From Ideonella oryzae (GTDB lineage Bacteria; Pseudomonadota; Gammaproteobacteria; Burkholderiales; Burkholderiaceae_C), in NCBI RefSeq assembly GCF_024055665.1, contig NZ_JAMXMC010000004.1, forward strand, positions 186,001-250,000: a stretch of DNA of 64,000 nt. Reading direction: 5' to 3'. A model generated the notes under the pieces. It did not search any database and was not told the origin of the DNA. It saw only the letters and a list, made by a program, of their open reading frames with translations. Both the position numbers and the translations under genes were made by a program. Below are positions 30,922 through 39,782 of this stretch, piece after piece; the stretch's first letter is position 1, and each line of letters opens with the position of its first letter.

Positions 30922-32835
30922 ATGAATTCCCCCGCGAACGGCTCGCTGGACGCCACCCGCCGCCCCATCCGAGAACTGCCCGACGAGCTGGTGAGCCAGA
31001 TCGCCGCGGGCGAGGTGGTGGAGCGCCCGGCGTCGGTGGTGCGCGAGCTGGTGGACAACGCGCTGGATGCCGGCGCGGACCAGGTGACCGTGCGGCTGGT
31101 GGCCGGCGGCATCCGGGCCATCGTGGTGGAGGATGACGGTTGCGGCATTCCGCCCGAGGAACTGCCGCTGGCCCTCAAGCGCCACGCCACCAGCAAGATC
31201 GGTTCGCTGGCCGAACTCGAAGGCGTGACCACCATGGGCTTCCGTGGCGAGGCGCTGGCCGCCATCGCCTCGGTGTCCGAGACCGCCATCGTCAGTCGCC
31301 CGGTCGATGCGGCCCAGGCCCGCCGGCTGGACGCCCGCAGCGGCGAGCTGCAGCCGGCCGCCCGCGGCCAGGGCACCAGCATCGAGGTGCGCGAGCTGTT
31401 CTTCAGCACGCCGGCGCGGCGCAAGTTCCTGAAGTCCGAGGCCACCGAGCTGTCGCACGCGGTGGAGGCGGTGCGCCGCCACGCCCTGGCCCGCCCTGAC
31501 GTGGGCTTTGCCATCTGGCACGAAGGCAAGCTGGTGGCGCAGTGGCGCCGCGCCACCCACGAGCAGCGCATGGCCGACGTGCTGGGCGCCGACTTCGTGG
31601 ACCAGAGCCGGGCGGTGGAACTCCAGGCCGGGCCGATGCGCATCCTGGGCCGGGCCGGCCTGCCGGAGGCCGCCCGCAACCGCAGCGACCACCAGTACGT
31701 CTACGTCAACGGCCGCTATGTGCGCGACAAGCTGATCCAGCATGCGCTGCGCAGCGCCTACGAAGATGTGCTGCACGGCCAGCGCCAGCCGGCCTACGTG
31801 CTGTTCATCGACATCGAGCCCACACGGGTGGATGTGAACGTGCACCCCACCAAGATCGAGGTGCGCTTCCGCGAATCGGGCGAGGTCTACAGCACGGTGC
31901 GCCGGGCGGTGGAGCGCACGCTGGCCCTGCCGGCCGGCGCGGCCCTGCCTGTGGTGCCGCAGACCGCGGCCATCGCTCCGGCCGTGGATGGCGCGCCCCT
32001 CCCACCTTCCCAGGGCTGGGATGCCCCCGCCCCGCAGCCATCCGACACGGTCTCCGGCCTGCCGTTCGCCGCCCAGCAGCAGCGGCTGAGCCTGGCCGAT
32101 CTCTCGCTGCTCTACGCCCGTGAAGAGCCACGCACGCCTTGGTCCGTGTCCGCCCCGGCGACGCCGTCGGCCCCCTTTGCCTCCACGGCGCCTGCAGACC
32201 GCGGCGACCCGCCAATGGACCGCGCGGCCGTGCTCAATGGCGACTGGCCACTGGGCCGGGCCCTGGCCCAGCTGGCCGGCGTCTACGTGCTGGCCGAAAA
32301 TGCCCACGGTCTGGTGGTGGTGGACATGCACGCCGCCCACGAGCGCATCGTCTACGAACGACTCAAGGCCGAAGCCCGTGCCACCGGCATCGCCGCGCAG
32401 CCCATGCTGATCCCGGCCAGCTTTGCCGCCACCGGGCTGGAGATCGCCACCGCCGAAGCCCGCCAGGCCGATCTGCATGCCCTGGGCCTGGACCTGAGCC
32501 CCCTGGGCCCCACAACGCTGGCCGTGCGCTCGCGCCCGGCGGCCCTGGCCGACGCAGACCCGGTGGACCTGGCGCGTTCGGTGCTGCACGAACTGGCCGA
32601 ACTGGCCGAGGCCGACGCAGGCCACCTGATCGAGCGGGCCCGCGACGAGCTGCTGGCCACCATGGCCTGCCACGGCGCGGTGCGGGCCAACCGGCGCCTG
32701 ACCCTGGAAGAGATGAACGCCCTGCTGCGGCAGATGGAAGCCACCGAGCGTTCCGAACAATGCAACCACGGTCGCCCGACCTGGCGGCAGCTGACCATGA
32801 AGGAACTGGATGCCCTGTTCCTGCGCGGCCGCTGA
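30922..32835 (+). CDS. mutL: DNA mismatch repair protein MutL, nicking type
   Basis: MutL links mismatch recognition by MutS to strand excision. The 637-residue protein has GHKL ATPase motifs at its N terminus ([29 protein letters not shown]), a long variable linker around residues 340-440, and a C-terminal dimerisation domain. That domain contains [12 protein letters not shown], fitting the DQHA(X)2E(X)4E endonuclease motif with Met for Gln, plus ACHGAVRAN and CNHGRPTW. It is therefore expected to nick DNA itself, as in bacteria without MutH. Confidence 0.97.
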   Translation: MNSPANGSLDATRRPIRELPDELVSQIAAGEVVERPASVVRELVDNALDAGADQVTVRLVAGGIRAIVVEDDGCGIPPEELPLALKRHATSKIGSLAELEGVTTMGFRGEALAAIASVSETAIVSRPVDAAQARRLDARSGELQPAARGQGTSIEVRELFFSTPARRKFLKSEATELSHAVEAVRRHALARPDVGFAIWHEGKLVAQWRRATHEQRMADVLGADFVDQSRAVELQAGPMRILGRAGLPEAARNRSDHQYVYVNGRYVRDKLIQHALRSAYEDVLHGQRQPAYVLFIDIEPTRVDVNVHPTKIEVRFRESGEVYSTVRRAVERTLALPAGAALPVVPQTAAIAPAVDGAPLPPSQGWDAPAPQPSDTVSGLPFAAQQQRLSLADLSLLYAREEPRTPWSVSAPATPSAPFASTAPADRGDPPMDRAAVLNGDWPLGRALAQLAGVYVLAENAHGLVVVDMHAAHERIVYERLKAEARATGIAAQPMLIPASFAATGLEIATAEARQADLHALGLDLSPLGPTTLAVRSRPAALADADPVDLARSVLHELAELAEADAGHLIERARDELLATMACHGAVRANRRLTLEEMNALLRQMEATERSEQCNHGRPTWRQLTMKELDALFLRGR

Positions 32836-32866
32836 CCCCCACCGGCCTCCGACTCGAAAGACGCCC

Positions 32867-34117
32867 ATGCGCTCCGACCGCAACATCCAACGCCCTCCCC
32901 GCCGCGCCGCCGCGCAACGCGATACCACAGCCGCACCGGCACCGGCCCACGCTGGCGTCAAGGTCAGCTACGCCGAGCCGCAGCGCCCCCCGGCCCGGGA
33001 GGCCCGAGACACCTGGGAGGGCCGCCCCCCCCGTGATGCCCGTGACACCCGAGACTTTCGTGAGGCCCGCGGGGACGCGCGTGAGCGCCCGGACCGGCCC
33101 GCAACCCGCGATGCCAAGCCCTGGGGAGGTCCGGCGCCGGCAGACAGACGGGACCGTCGCGCGGCCCCCTCGGCCGACGCACGCCCTGCCCGACCGGCAC
33201 GCCCCGAGCGCGACGCCCAATCCATGGCATCCAGCCGCCCCCGCCAGGAGGATGGCCCCACCCGCACCGGACGCGTCCAGCCAAAGACGGGCGCGGTGGC
33301 AGCGGCGCACCCGCGCCGCGAGGTCCCCGAGGCGCCGCGCCCCCACACGCCGGCCCCCGCCCGCGTGGCCCCTGACGACGCGGGCGTGCGCCTGTCCAAG
33401 GTGATGACCGAACGGGGTCTGGCCTCGCGCAGGGAAGCCGATGACTGGATCGATGCCGGCTGGGTCAAGGTCAATGGCCAGATGGCCACACTGGGCCAGC
33501 GCGTGATGCCGGACGTCGTCATCGAGGTCGACCCGGCCGCGCGGCAGCAGCAGGCCCGACGGGTGACCTTGCTGCTGCACAAGCCGATCGGCTACGTGTC
33601 CGGCCAGGCCGAGGACGGTTACGAGCCCGCCAGCGTGCTGGTCACCCCGGGCAACCGCTGGACCGAAGACCCTTCGCGCAAGGAGTTCCACCCCGGCCAC
33701 GCCCGCGGCCTGGCCCCGGCGGGCCGGCTCGACATCGACTCCACCGGCCTGCTGGTGCTGACCCAGGACGGCCGCATCGCCAAGCACCTGATCGGCAACG
33801 ACTCCGAGGTCGAGAAGGAGTACCTGGTGCGGGTGGAGTACACCCGGCCCGGCCAGTTGCCCGAAGAAGATCTGAAGCGCCTGAACCATGGCCTGGAACT
33901 GGACGGTGTGCAGCTGCGCCCCGCCAAGGTGAGCTGGGCCAACGAGGACCAATTGCGCTTCGTGCTGCGTGAAGGCCGCAAGCGCCAGATCCGCCGCATG
34001 TGCGAGCTGGTGGGCCTGAAGGTGGTGGGCCTCAAGCGGGTGCGCATCGGCAGCGTGGTGCTGGGCAAGCTGCCCCTGGGCCAGTGGCGCTACCTGCGCG
34101 ACGATGAGCGCTTCTGA
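32867..34117 (+). CDS. RluF-like 23S rRNA pseudouridine synthase with Arg-rich N-terminal extension
   Basis: The 416-residue protein has an S4 RNA-binding domain from about residue 170 ([20 protein letters not shown]). Next is an RsuA/RluB/RluF catalytic domain with the active-site Asp in [17 protein letters not shown]. It ends in [15 protein letters not shown] and [13 protein letters not shown], closest by eye to RluF (U2604 of 23S rRNA). The first 165 residues are a low-complexity, very basic extension rich in Arg, Asp, Pro and Ala with irregular RD/AR repeats. It overlaps miaA by 14 bases, so two RNA modification enzymes are coupled. Confidence 0.88.
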   Translation: MRSDRNIQRPPRRAAAQRDTTAAPAPAHAGVKVSYAEPQRPPAREARDTWEGRPPRDARDTRDFREARGDARERPDRPATRDAKPWGGPAPADRRDRRAAPSADARPARPARPERDAQSMASSRPRQEDGPTRTGRVQPKTGAVAAAHPRREVPEAPRPHTPAPARVAPDDAGVRLSKVMTERGLASRREADDWIDAGWVKVNGQMATLGQRVMPDVVIEVDPAARQQQARRVTLLLHKPIGYVSGQAEDGYEPASVLVTPGNRWTEDPSRKEFHPGHARGLAPAGRLDIDSTGLLVLTQDGRIAKHLIGNDSEVEKEYLVRVEYTRPGQLPEEDLKRLNHGLELDGVQLRPAKVSWANEDQLRFVLREGRKRQIRRMCELVGLKVVGLKRVRIGSVVLGKLPLGQWRYLRDDERF

Positions 34118-35078
34118 GTCCAGCGGCCTGCGCTGGGTGGGCCTGGCCGGCCCCACCGCCTCCGGCAAGACAGCCGCGGCCCTGGCCCTGGCCGAGCGCT
34201 GGCCGGTGGAGATCATCAGCGTCGATTCGGCCCTGGTCTACCGGGGCATGGACATCGGCACCGCCAAGCCAAGCCTGGCGGAGCAGGCCCAGGTGCCCCA
34301 TCACCTGATCGACATCCTCGACCCGGCCGAGAGCTACTCGGCCGCCCAGTTCGTGGCCGATGCCGAGCGCCTGATCGGGGAGATCCGAAGTCGGGGCCGA
34401 CTGCCCCTGCTGGTGGGCGGCACCATGCTGTACTTCAAGGCCCTGATCGGCGGCCTGGACGCCCTGCCGCCAGCCGACCCCGCCGTGCGGGCCACCCTGG
34501 ACGCGGAAGCGGCCGAAAAGGGCTGGCCGGCCCTGCATGCCGAGCTCGCACAGGTGGACCCCGCCACCGCCACCCGGCTGGCCCCGCAGGATGCCCAGCG
34601 CATTCAGCGGGCCTTGGAGGTCTGGCGGGTGACGGGCCAGCCGCTGTCCAGCTTCCACACCCGGGACAGTGCCGCCGCCGAGTTACCCTCGGACCATCTG
34701 CTGCTCTCGCTGGAGCCCGACAACCGGGCCTGGCTGCACGCCCGCATCGCCGAACGCTTTGCGCAGATGTTGCAGGCCGGGCTGGTGGAGGAGGTTCGCA
34801 CATTGCGCGCGCGTGCGGACCTGCACCTGCAGTTGCCCGCCATGCGCTGCGTCGGCTACCGCCAGGTCTGGGAGGCCCTGGACGCCGGACTGGAGGGCCC
34901 CCGCCTGAACGCCCGGGTGCTGGACACCGGCGTGGCCGCAACGCGGCAGCTGGCCAAACGCCAGATCACCTGGCTGCGCAGCATGCAACGCGTCGCCATT
35001 GCGGCGGATCAGCCGCGTGCCACACAGGAAGTGACAAAGTGTTTGGCTGAACGTCTGGGCAGCCCGCTCCACACTTAA
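34104..35078 (+). CDS. miaA: tRNA dimethylallyltransferase MiaA
   Basis: MiaA adds the dimethylallyl group to A37 of tRNAs reading UNN codons. The 324-residue protein has the P-loop [37 protein letters not shown] with the catalytic Asp region, [11 protein letters not shown], and a C-terminal [12 protein letters not shown] and QITWLRSM. The start lies inside the 3' end of the pseudouridine synthase gene. mutL-miaA linkage is ancient in proteobacteria, here with one gene inserted between them. Confidence 0.97.
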   Translation: MSASESSGLRWVGLAGPTASGKTAAALALAERWPVEIISVDSALVYRGMDIGTAKPSLAEQAQVPHHLIDILDPAESYSAAQFVADAERLIGEIRSRGRLPLLVGGTMLYFKALIGGLDALPPADPAVRATLDAEAAEKGWPALHAELAQVDPATATRLAPQDAQRIQRALEVWRVTGQPLSSFHTRDSAAAELPSDHLLLSLEPDNRAWLHARIAERFAQMLQAGLVEEVRTLRARADLHLQLPAMRCVGYRQVWEALDAGLEGPRLNARVLDTGVAATRQLAKRQITWLRSMQRVAIAADQPRATQEVTKCLAERLGSPLHT

Positions 35079-35121
35079 TCTAGGTCAAGTTGTGCAACAG
35101 GCTGCGTCCCTAGGATGCGCC

Positions 35122-35895
35122 ATGCCTGTCACCCTCTTCAATCAGAACGGCCACGAGTGCCTGATGTTCACCGATCTGGCCGACGAGCACGCCGGCGAAG
35201 CGGTGCAGTCGAACCAGTTCCTGATCATCGACGATGGGACGGGCGCAATCATCGATCCGGGTGGCAACCTCGCCTACAGCGAGCTCTACCTGACGATGAC
35301 CCGGCACTTCACGCCGCAGAAGCTGGAGGCCATCATCGCCTCGCACGCGGATCCGGACATCATCGCCTCGCTGGACCGCTGGACCACTTCGGCCACGCAG
35401 GCCAAGATCTATGTGTCCAAGGTTTGGGAACGCTTCATTCCCCATTTCTGCAAGCCTGGCAAGACGGCGGGCCGCGTGGTGGGCATTCCCGACCCGGGCA
35501 TGCGCATCAGGATCGGCCGCCATGACCTGATCGCCCTGCCGGCTCACTTCATGCACGCCGAGGGCAACTTCCAGTTCTATGACCCGGTCAGCAAGATCCT
35601 GTTCTCGGGTGACTTGGGCGTGTCCCTGGTGGGCGGTGAGATCGCCAAGAAGCCTGTGACCTCGCTGGCCACCCTGCTGCCTTCGATGGAAGCCTTCCAT
35701 CGCCGTTACATGGTGTCCAACAAGGTGCTGCGGCTGTGGGCCGACATGGTCAGCACGCTGGAGATCTCGATGCTGGTCCCGCAGCACGGTGCGCCCATGG
35801 CGGGCCCGGCTATCCAGGAATTCATCGCCTGGGTGCGGGATCTGAACTGCGGCATCGATCTGGTCAGCTCGGCCAACTACCGCGTACCGAACTGA
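35122..35895 (+). CDS. ODP-like metallo-beta-lactamase-fold protein (oxygen-binding di-iron type)
   Basis: The 257-residue cytoplasmic protein has the metallo-beta-lactamase fold of flavodiiron proteins but no flavodoxin domain. The ligand set is H75-x-D77-x-D79 (SHADPD), H142 or H145 (AHFMHAEGN), D164 (FSGDLG) and H222 (VPQHGAPM). That replaces the HxHxDH of hydrolases and resembles the di-iron site of ODP oxygen sensors linked to chemotaxis and signalling. AGGA precedes the ATG. It faces a degenerate GGDEF membrane protein across a shared terminator. An oxygen or redox sensing role is inferred; no enzyme activity is claimed. Confidence 0.72.
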   Translation: MPVTLFNQNGHECLMFTDLADEHAGEAVQSNQFLIIDDGTGAIIDPGGNLAYSELYLTMTRHFTPQKLEAIIASHADPDIIASLDRWTTSATQAKIYVSKVWERFIPHFCKPGKTAGRVVGIPDPGMRIRIGRHDLIALPAHFMHAEGNFQFYDPVSKILFSGDLGVSLVGGEIAKKPVTSLATLLPSMEAFHRRYMVSNKVLRLWADMVSTLEISMLVPQHGAPMAGPAIQEFIAWVRDLNCGIDLVSSANYRVPN

Positions 35896-35934
35896 CCGAC
35901 CAGATCGCCCGGACGAACCTGTCCGGCCGAACGT

Positions 35935-35962
35935 GAAGACGGCGCCCGAGGGCGCCGTCTTC
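35935..35962. terminator. Bidirectional terminator between the ODP-like and GGDEF-like genes
   Basis: GAAGACGGCGCC, loop CGAG, GGCGCCGTCTTC form a perfect twelve-base stem in the 84-base convergent gap. The plus-strand side is followed by GTTC and the minus side by an ACGTTC stretch, so U runs are weak, but the stem is strong and well placed for both genes. Confidence 0.75.
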
Positions 35963-35979
35963 GTTCATCAGCCTGTTGA

Positions 35980-36789
35980 TCAGCCCGGTGCCACCGACCG
36001 GGACGGATCGCTCTGCCGCGGCTGGATGGGCGCCGCGCGCACGCAGTTGCGGCCGGCATCCTTGGCGGCCAGCAAGGCCGTCTCGGCCTCCTGGATCAGC
36101 CCTTCCAGCGCCATTTGGCCCGCATGCACATGGGCCACCCCAACGCTGACCGTGACGACCAGATGGGCCTTGTCCCAGCGGAACGGTGTGGACGCCACCT
36201 GCTGGCGAATGCGCTCGGCCGCGTCCAGCGCGCCCAGAGGATCGGTGTGGGGCAGGAAGACCGCCAGCACGGCGCCGCCGAAGCGGGCCAGCACATCGGA
36301 CTGGCGCAGCGTGGCGCTCACGCGGCGGGTGACCTCCAGCAGCACCGCATCACCGCAGCGCTGACCCATGGTGTCGTTGATACGGCGCAGGTAATCGGCA
36401 TCGATCAGCAGCATGGCGCCGTCATCACCGTAGCGGCGGCAACGGGCCCAGTCGCGCTCGGCCAGGCGCAGGAACTGGCGGCGGTTGCCCACCCCAGCCA
36501 GCTCGTCGTCGACGCACAGCAACTCCCGCTGCTCGCCGGACTGGGCCAGGGCACGCGCCAGATTCAGGGCCACATGCCCGGTCAGCAGGGCCGGCACGGC
36601 CGCCACCAAGCCACCCAGCAGGGCGCTGCCCCAGGAGGCATGGTCCAGGCTCAGCAGCACAGCTGCCACCACGGCTCCCACCACGAGGGCAATGCCCACC
36701 TGGAACACCTGGGCAGACCGCCAGCCCAGGCGGTCCAGCGTCAGCGACAGTTGGTGGGGCCAATGCCCCTGACGATCACTCATGCCCAT
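35980..36789 (-). CDS. Membrane protein with degenerate GGDEF domain, I-site retained
   Basis: The 269-residue protein has two hydrophobic segments (about residues 25-80) and a C-terminal GGDEF-fold domain. The catalytic signature is lost: ARFGGAVLAVFLP stands where RxGGDEF should be. The upstream metal loop is partly kept (LLIDADYLRRINDTMG), and the allosteric I-site RxxD is intact (LRQSDVLARFGG). It is therefore a better candidate for a c-di-GMP-binding receptor than for a cyclase. I start at the ATG with AAGG five bases upstream; an in-frame ATG 12 codons earlier lacks one. It faces the ODP-like gene. Confidence 0.8.
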   Translation of the reverse strand: MGMSDRQGHWPHQLSLTLDRLGWRSAQVFQVGIALVVGAVVAAVLLSLDHASWGSALLGGLVAAVPALLTGHVALNLARALAQSGEQRELLCVDDELAGVGNRRQFLRLAERDWARCRRYGDDGAMLLIDADYLRRINDTMGQRCGDAVLLEVTRRVSATLRQSDVLARFGGAVLAVFLPHTDPLGALDAAERIRQQVASTPFRWDKAHLVVTVSVGVAHVHAGQMALEGLIQEAETALLAAKDAGRNCVRAAPIQPRQSDPSRSVAPG

Positions 36790-36894
36790 CGTTGCCTTGT
36801 CGATGATGTAGCCACATTCGACCACATTTCGGCGCCACCGTCGCCGGACTTGAGGGGCGGCGGTCGTGAACTTTCGCCCATCCGGCCAGGGTGC

Positions 36895-38460
36895 TCAGTG
36901 GGCGCCCCCGGCCTCCGCAGCGCCCGCGGCATGGGGCGCCGGCCGCCGGGTGATCCAGATGGCGGCGATCAGCACCACGAAGAGCGCCGAGGACACCAGG
37001 AAGACATCGTCGGCGGCGCGGGTAAAGGCCTGCTGGTCGATGAGCCGGTTGATCACCCCCCAGGCCTGGCCAGACTGCAGCCCCCCCTGGGTCAGCCCAT
37101 GGGCCGCGGCATCCAGCACGGGCGAGCCCACGGGCAGGCTCTCGGTCAGCTGAGCATGGTGCAGGGTGGCGCGGTTCTCCCACACGGTGGTGGCGATGGA
37201 GGTGCCCATGGCCCCGGCGGTGATCCGCACAAAATTGGACAGACCGGCCGCGGCTGCAATGCGCTCGGGTTTCAGGCCGGCCAGGGTGATGGTGGTCAGC
37301 GGAATGAAGAAGAAGGCCATGGCACCGCCCTGCAGCATCGTCGGCACCAGGATATGGAAGAAGTCCGTGTCGGTCGTGAACATCGAGCGCATCCACAGCA
37401 CGATGGAAAACACGATGAAGGCCCCGGTGGCCATGACCCGTGGGTCCCACACGCTGACCTTGCGCCCGACGATCGGTGTAAGCAGGATGGCCAGCACGCC
37501 CACCGGCGCCAGCGCCATGCCGGCGTCGGTGGCCGTGTAGCCCATCCACTGCTGCAGCCACAGCGGCATCAGCACCACATTGCCGAAGAACAGGCCGTAG
37601 GCCATCGACAGGGACAACGTGCCGAAGGCGAAGTTGCGCCCGCCAAACAGCTTGAGATCCACCACCGGGTGGTCGTCGGTGAGCTCCCACACCACGAAGA
37701 CGGCGAAGGCCACCACCGCCACGACGGCCAGGGTCACGATGGTGCCGGAGGCGAACCAGTCCAGCTCCTTGCCCTTGTCCAGCATCAGCTGCAAGGCCCC
37801 AACCCAGATGACCAGCAGGGACAGGCCCACCGTGTCGATCGGCAGCTTGCGGGTGGGCGACTCACGGTGCCGGTAGATGCCCCAGGTGAGCGCGGCCGAG
37901 AGCAGGCCCACCGGGACGTTGATGTAGAAGATCCAGGGCCAGGAGATGTTGTCGGTGATCCAGCCGCCCAGCAGCGGCCCGACCACCGGCGCGACCAGCG
38001 TGGTCATGCCCCAGAGCGCCAGCGCCATGCCGGCCTTCGCCCGCGGGTAGCTGGCCAGCAGCAGGGTCTGCGACAGCGGGATCATCGGTCCGGCCACCAG
38101 GCCCTGCAGGACCCGGAAGCCCACCAGCATCTCCAGTGAGGTGGCAAAGCCGCACAGCCAGCTGCTGACGACGAAGAGCAGCACGCTCCAGGTGAAGAGC
38201 TTGACCGCGCCGAAGCGCTGGGTCAGCCAGCCGGTGAGCGGCACCGAGATGGCGTTGGCCACGCCGAAGCTGGTGATGACCCAGGTGCCCTGGTTGGGGC
38301 TGACCCCCAGGTCACCGGCAATGGCGGGAATGGACACGTTCGCGATGGACGAATCCAGCACGTTCATGAAGGTGGCCAGCGACAGCGACACCGTGCCCAG
38401 CAGCAAGGGCATGCCGTGCAGCGGTGTCGGTTCGTTGGCGGCCGAGGGGGCCTGGCTCAT
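36895..38460 (-). CDS. emrB: DHA2-family multidrug efflux transporter, EmrB/QacA type
   Basis: The 521-residue major facilitator protein has 14 hydrophobic segments. Motifs are MNVLDSSIANVSIPAIAGDL in helix 1, TGWLTQRFGAVKLF in the first loop, GLVAGPMIPLSQT and GPLLGGWITDNISWPWIFYI (motif C and the EmrB block). It would export hydrophobic drugs by proton antiport through the EmrA and NodT-like proteins encoded upstream on the same strand. It is the last gene of a marR-nodT-emrA-emrB operon; emrA ends 31 bases before it. Confidence 0.94.
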   Translation of the reverse strand: MSQAPSAANEPTPLHGMPLLLGTVSLSLATFMNVLDSSIANVSIPAIAGDLGVSPNQGTWVITSFGVANAISVPLTGWLTQRFGAVKLFTWSVLLFVVSSWLCGFATSLEMLVGFRVLQGLVAGPMIPLSQTLLLASYPRAKAGMALALWGMTTLVAPVVGPLLGGWITDNISWPWIFYINVPVGLLSAALTWGIYRHRESPTRKLPIDTVGLSLLVIWVGALQLMLDKGKELDWFASGTIVTLAVVAVVAFAVFVVWELTDDHPVVDLKLFGGRNFAFGTLSLSMAYGLFFGNVVLMPLWLQQWMGYTATDAGMALAPVGVLAILLTPIVGRKVSVWDPRVMATGAFIVFSIVLWMRSMFTTDTDFFHILVPTMLQGGAMAFFFIPLTTITLAGLKPERIAAAAGLSNFVRITAGAMGTSIATTVWENRATLHHAQLTESLPVGSPVLDAAAHGLTQGGLQSGQAWGVINRLIDQQAFTRAADDVFLVSSALFVVLIAAIWITRRPAPHAAGAAEAGGAH

Positions 38461-38491
38461 GGAAGACCGTCTCCAGGAAAGAAAGGGGCGC

Positions 38492-39730
38492 TCAGTTCGC
38501 GGCCTGGGGCGTGGTTGCGGCGGCCGCGCGGGCCGGCGCCCGGCCCAGGTTGGCCGCGATCAGGCGCTTGACCAGCGCCTCGGCGTCCCGGTCCTGGGCG
38601 TTGTAGACATCGGTGGCCGAGGCCGGCTGGGTGCGCGGCTGGTCCGACAGCAACTTGCCCGACTGGTCCGCGGTGTCGACCGTCACGTTCATCGACAGGC
38701 CCACGCGCAGCGGGTGCTCGGCCAGCTCCTTGGCGTCCAGCGAGATGCGCACCGGCACGCGCTGGACCACCTTGATCCAGTTGCCCGTAGCATTCTGGGC
38801 GGGCAGCAACGCAAAGGCCGCGCCAGTGCCTGCGCCCAGGCCGACCACCTGGCCGTGGTAGACCACCTTGGTGCCGTAGACGTCGGCCTCCAGCTCGGCA
38901 GGCTGGCCAATGCGCAGGCCCTGGAGCTGGCTCTCCTTGAAGTTGGCGTCCACCCACAGGTCATTGAGGGACACCACCGTCATCACCGGCGTGCCGGCCT
39001 GCAGGCGCTGGCCCAGCTGCACGTTGCGCTTGGCCACCTGGCCGTCGGTGGGCGCCAGCAGCGTGGCACGCTGCAGCGCCAGATAGGCTTCCCGCATCTT
39101 GGCGGCGGCACGCTGAACGGCCGGGTGATCGGCCACGCTGGTGCCGTCGACCATGGCCTGGCTGGCGGCCAACTGCTCGCGTGCGGCCTGCACGGCGGAC
39201 TCGGACGCCGATGCCGCATTGCGCGCAGCCACCAATTGAACGCTGGCATGCTGGAACTCTTCCTTGCCCACGGCGCCGGTGCTGACCAGCGCGCTGCGGC
39301 GGGCCACGTCGTCCTTGGCACGGCTGAGCTCGGCCTGGGCCCGGGACAGGTCTGCCTCGCGCAGCGCCAGTTGGGCCTGCAGGGCCGCCGTGTTGGCATA
39401 GAGACCACGGGTCTCGCGCACGGTCTGGGCCAGTTGGGCCTCGGCCTGGTCCAGGGCCACGCGTGCATCGGCCGTGTCGAGCTTGACCAGCGGCTGACCC
39501 GCCTTCACGAAATCGGTCTCGTTGGCCTGCACGGCCACCACCGTGCCGCCCACCAGCGGCGTGATCTGCACCACGTTGCCGGAAACATAGGCGTTGTCGG
39601 TGTCTTGCAGATGGCGACCGACCATCCAGTGGTAGATGCCCCAGCCGGCGCCAGCCACCACGACGGCAGCGGCGATCACGGTCAGGCCGCGGCGACGGGC
39701 GGCGGCGTTGCTTGTCGTTGAATCGTTCAT
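38492..39730 (-). CDS. emrA: EmrA-type membrane fusion protein
   Basis: The 412-residue periplasmic adaptor has one N-terminal membrane anchor (about residues 15-37, LTVIAAAVVVAGAGWGIYHW). Next come QDTDNAYVSGNVVQITPLVG, a biotinyl-lipoyl segment, an alpha-helical hairpin, and LLAPTDGQVAKRNVQLGQRL. It bridges the EmrB pump to the outer-membrane channel. The C terminus has an Ala-rich tail. The start at 39730 is used because the upstream in-frame stretch is unconserved. It stands between the nodT-like and emrB genes. Confidence 0.94.
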   Translation of the reverse strand: MNDSTTSNAAARRRGLTVIAAAVVVAGAGWGIYHWMVGRHLQDTDNAYVSGNVVQITPLVGGTVVAVQANETDFVKAGQPLVKLDTADARVALDQAEAQLAQTVRETRGLYANTAALQAQLALREADLSRAQAELSRAKDDVARRSALVSTGAVGKEEFQHASVQLVAARNAASASESAVQAAREQLAASQAMVDGTSVADHPAVQRAAAKMREAYLALQRATLLAPTDGQVAKRNVQLGQRLQAGTPVMTVVSLNDLWVDANFKESQLQGLRIGQPAELEADVYGTKVVYHGQVVGLGAGTGAAFALLPAQNATGNWIKVVQRVPVRISLDAKELAEHPLRVGLSMNVTVDTADQSGKLLSDQPRTQPASATDVYNAQDRDAEALVKRLIAANLGRAPARAAAATTPQAAN

Positions 39731-39782
39731 GTCGGGAACTCTTGAAAGTTGTGCGAGCCGGGCTCGTTCGAATGCAATGCGG

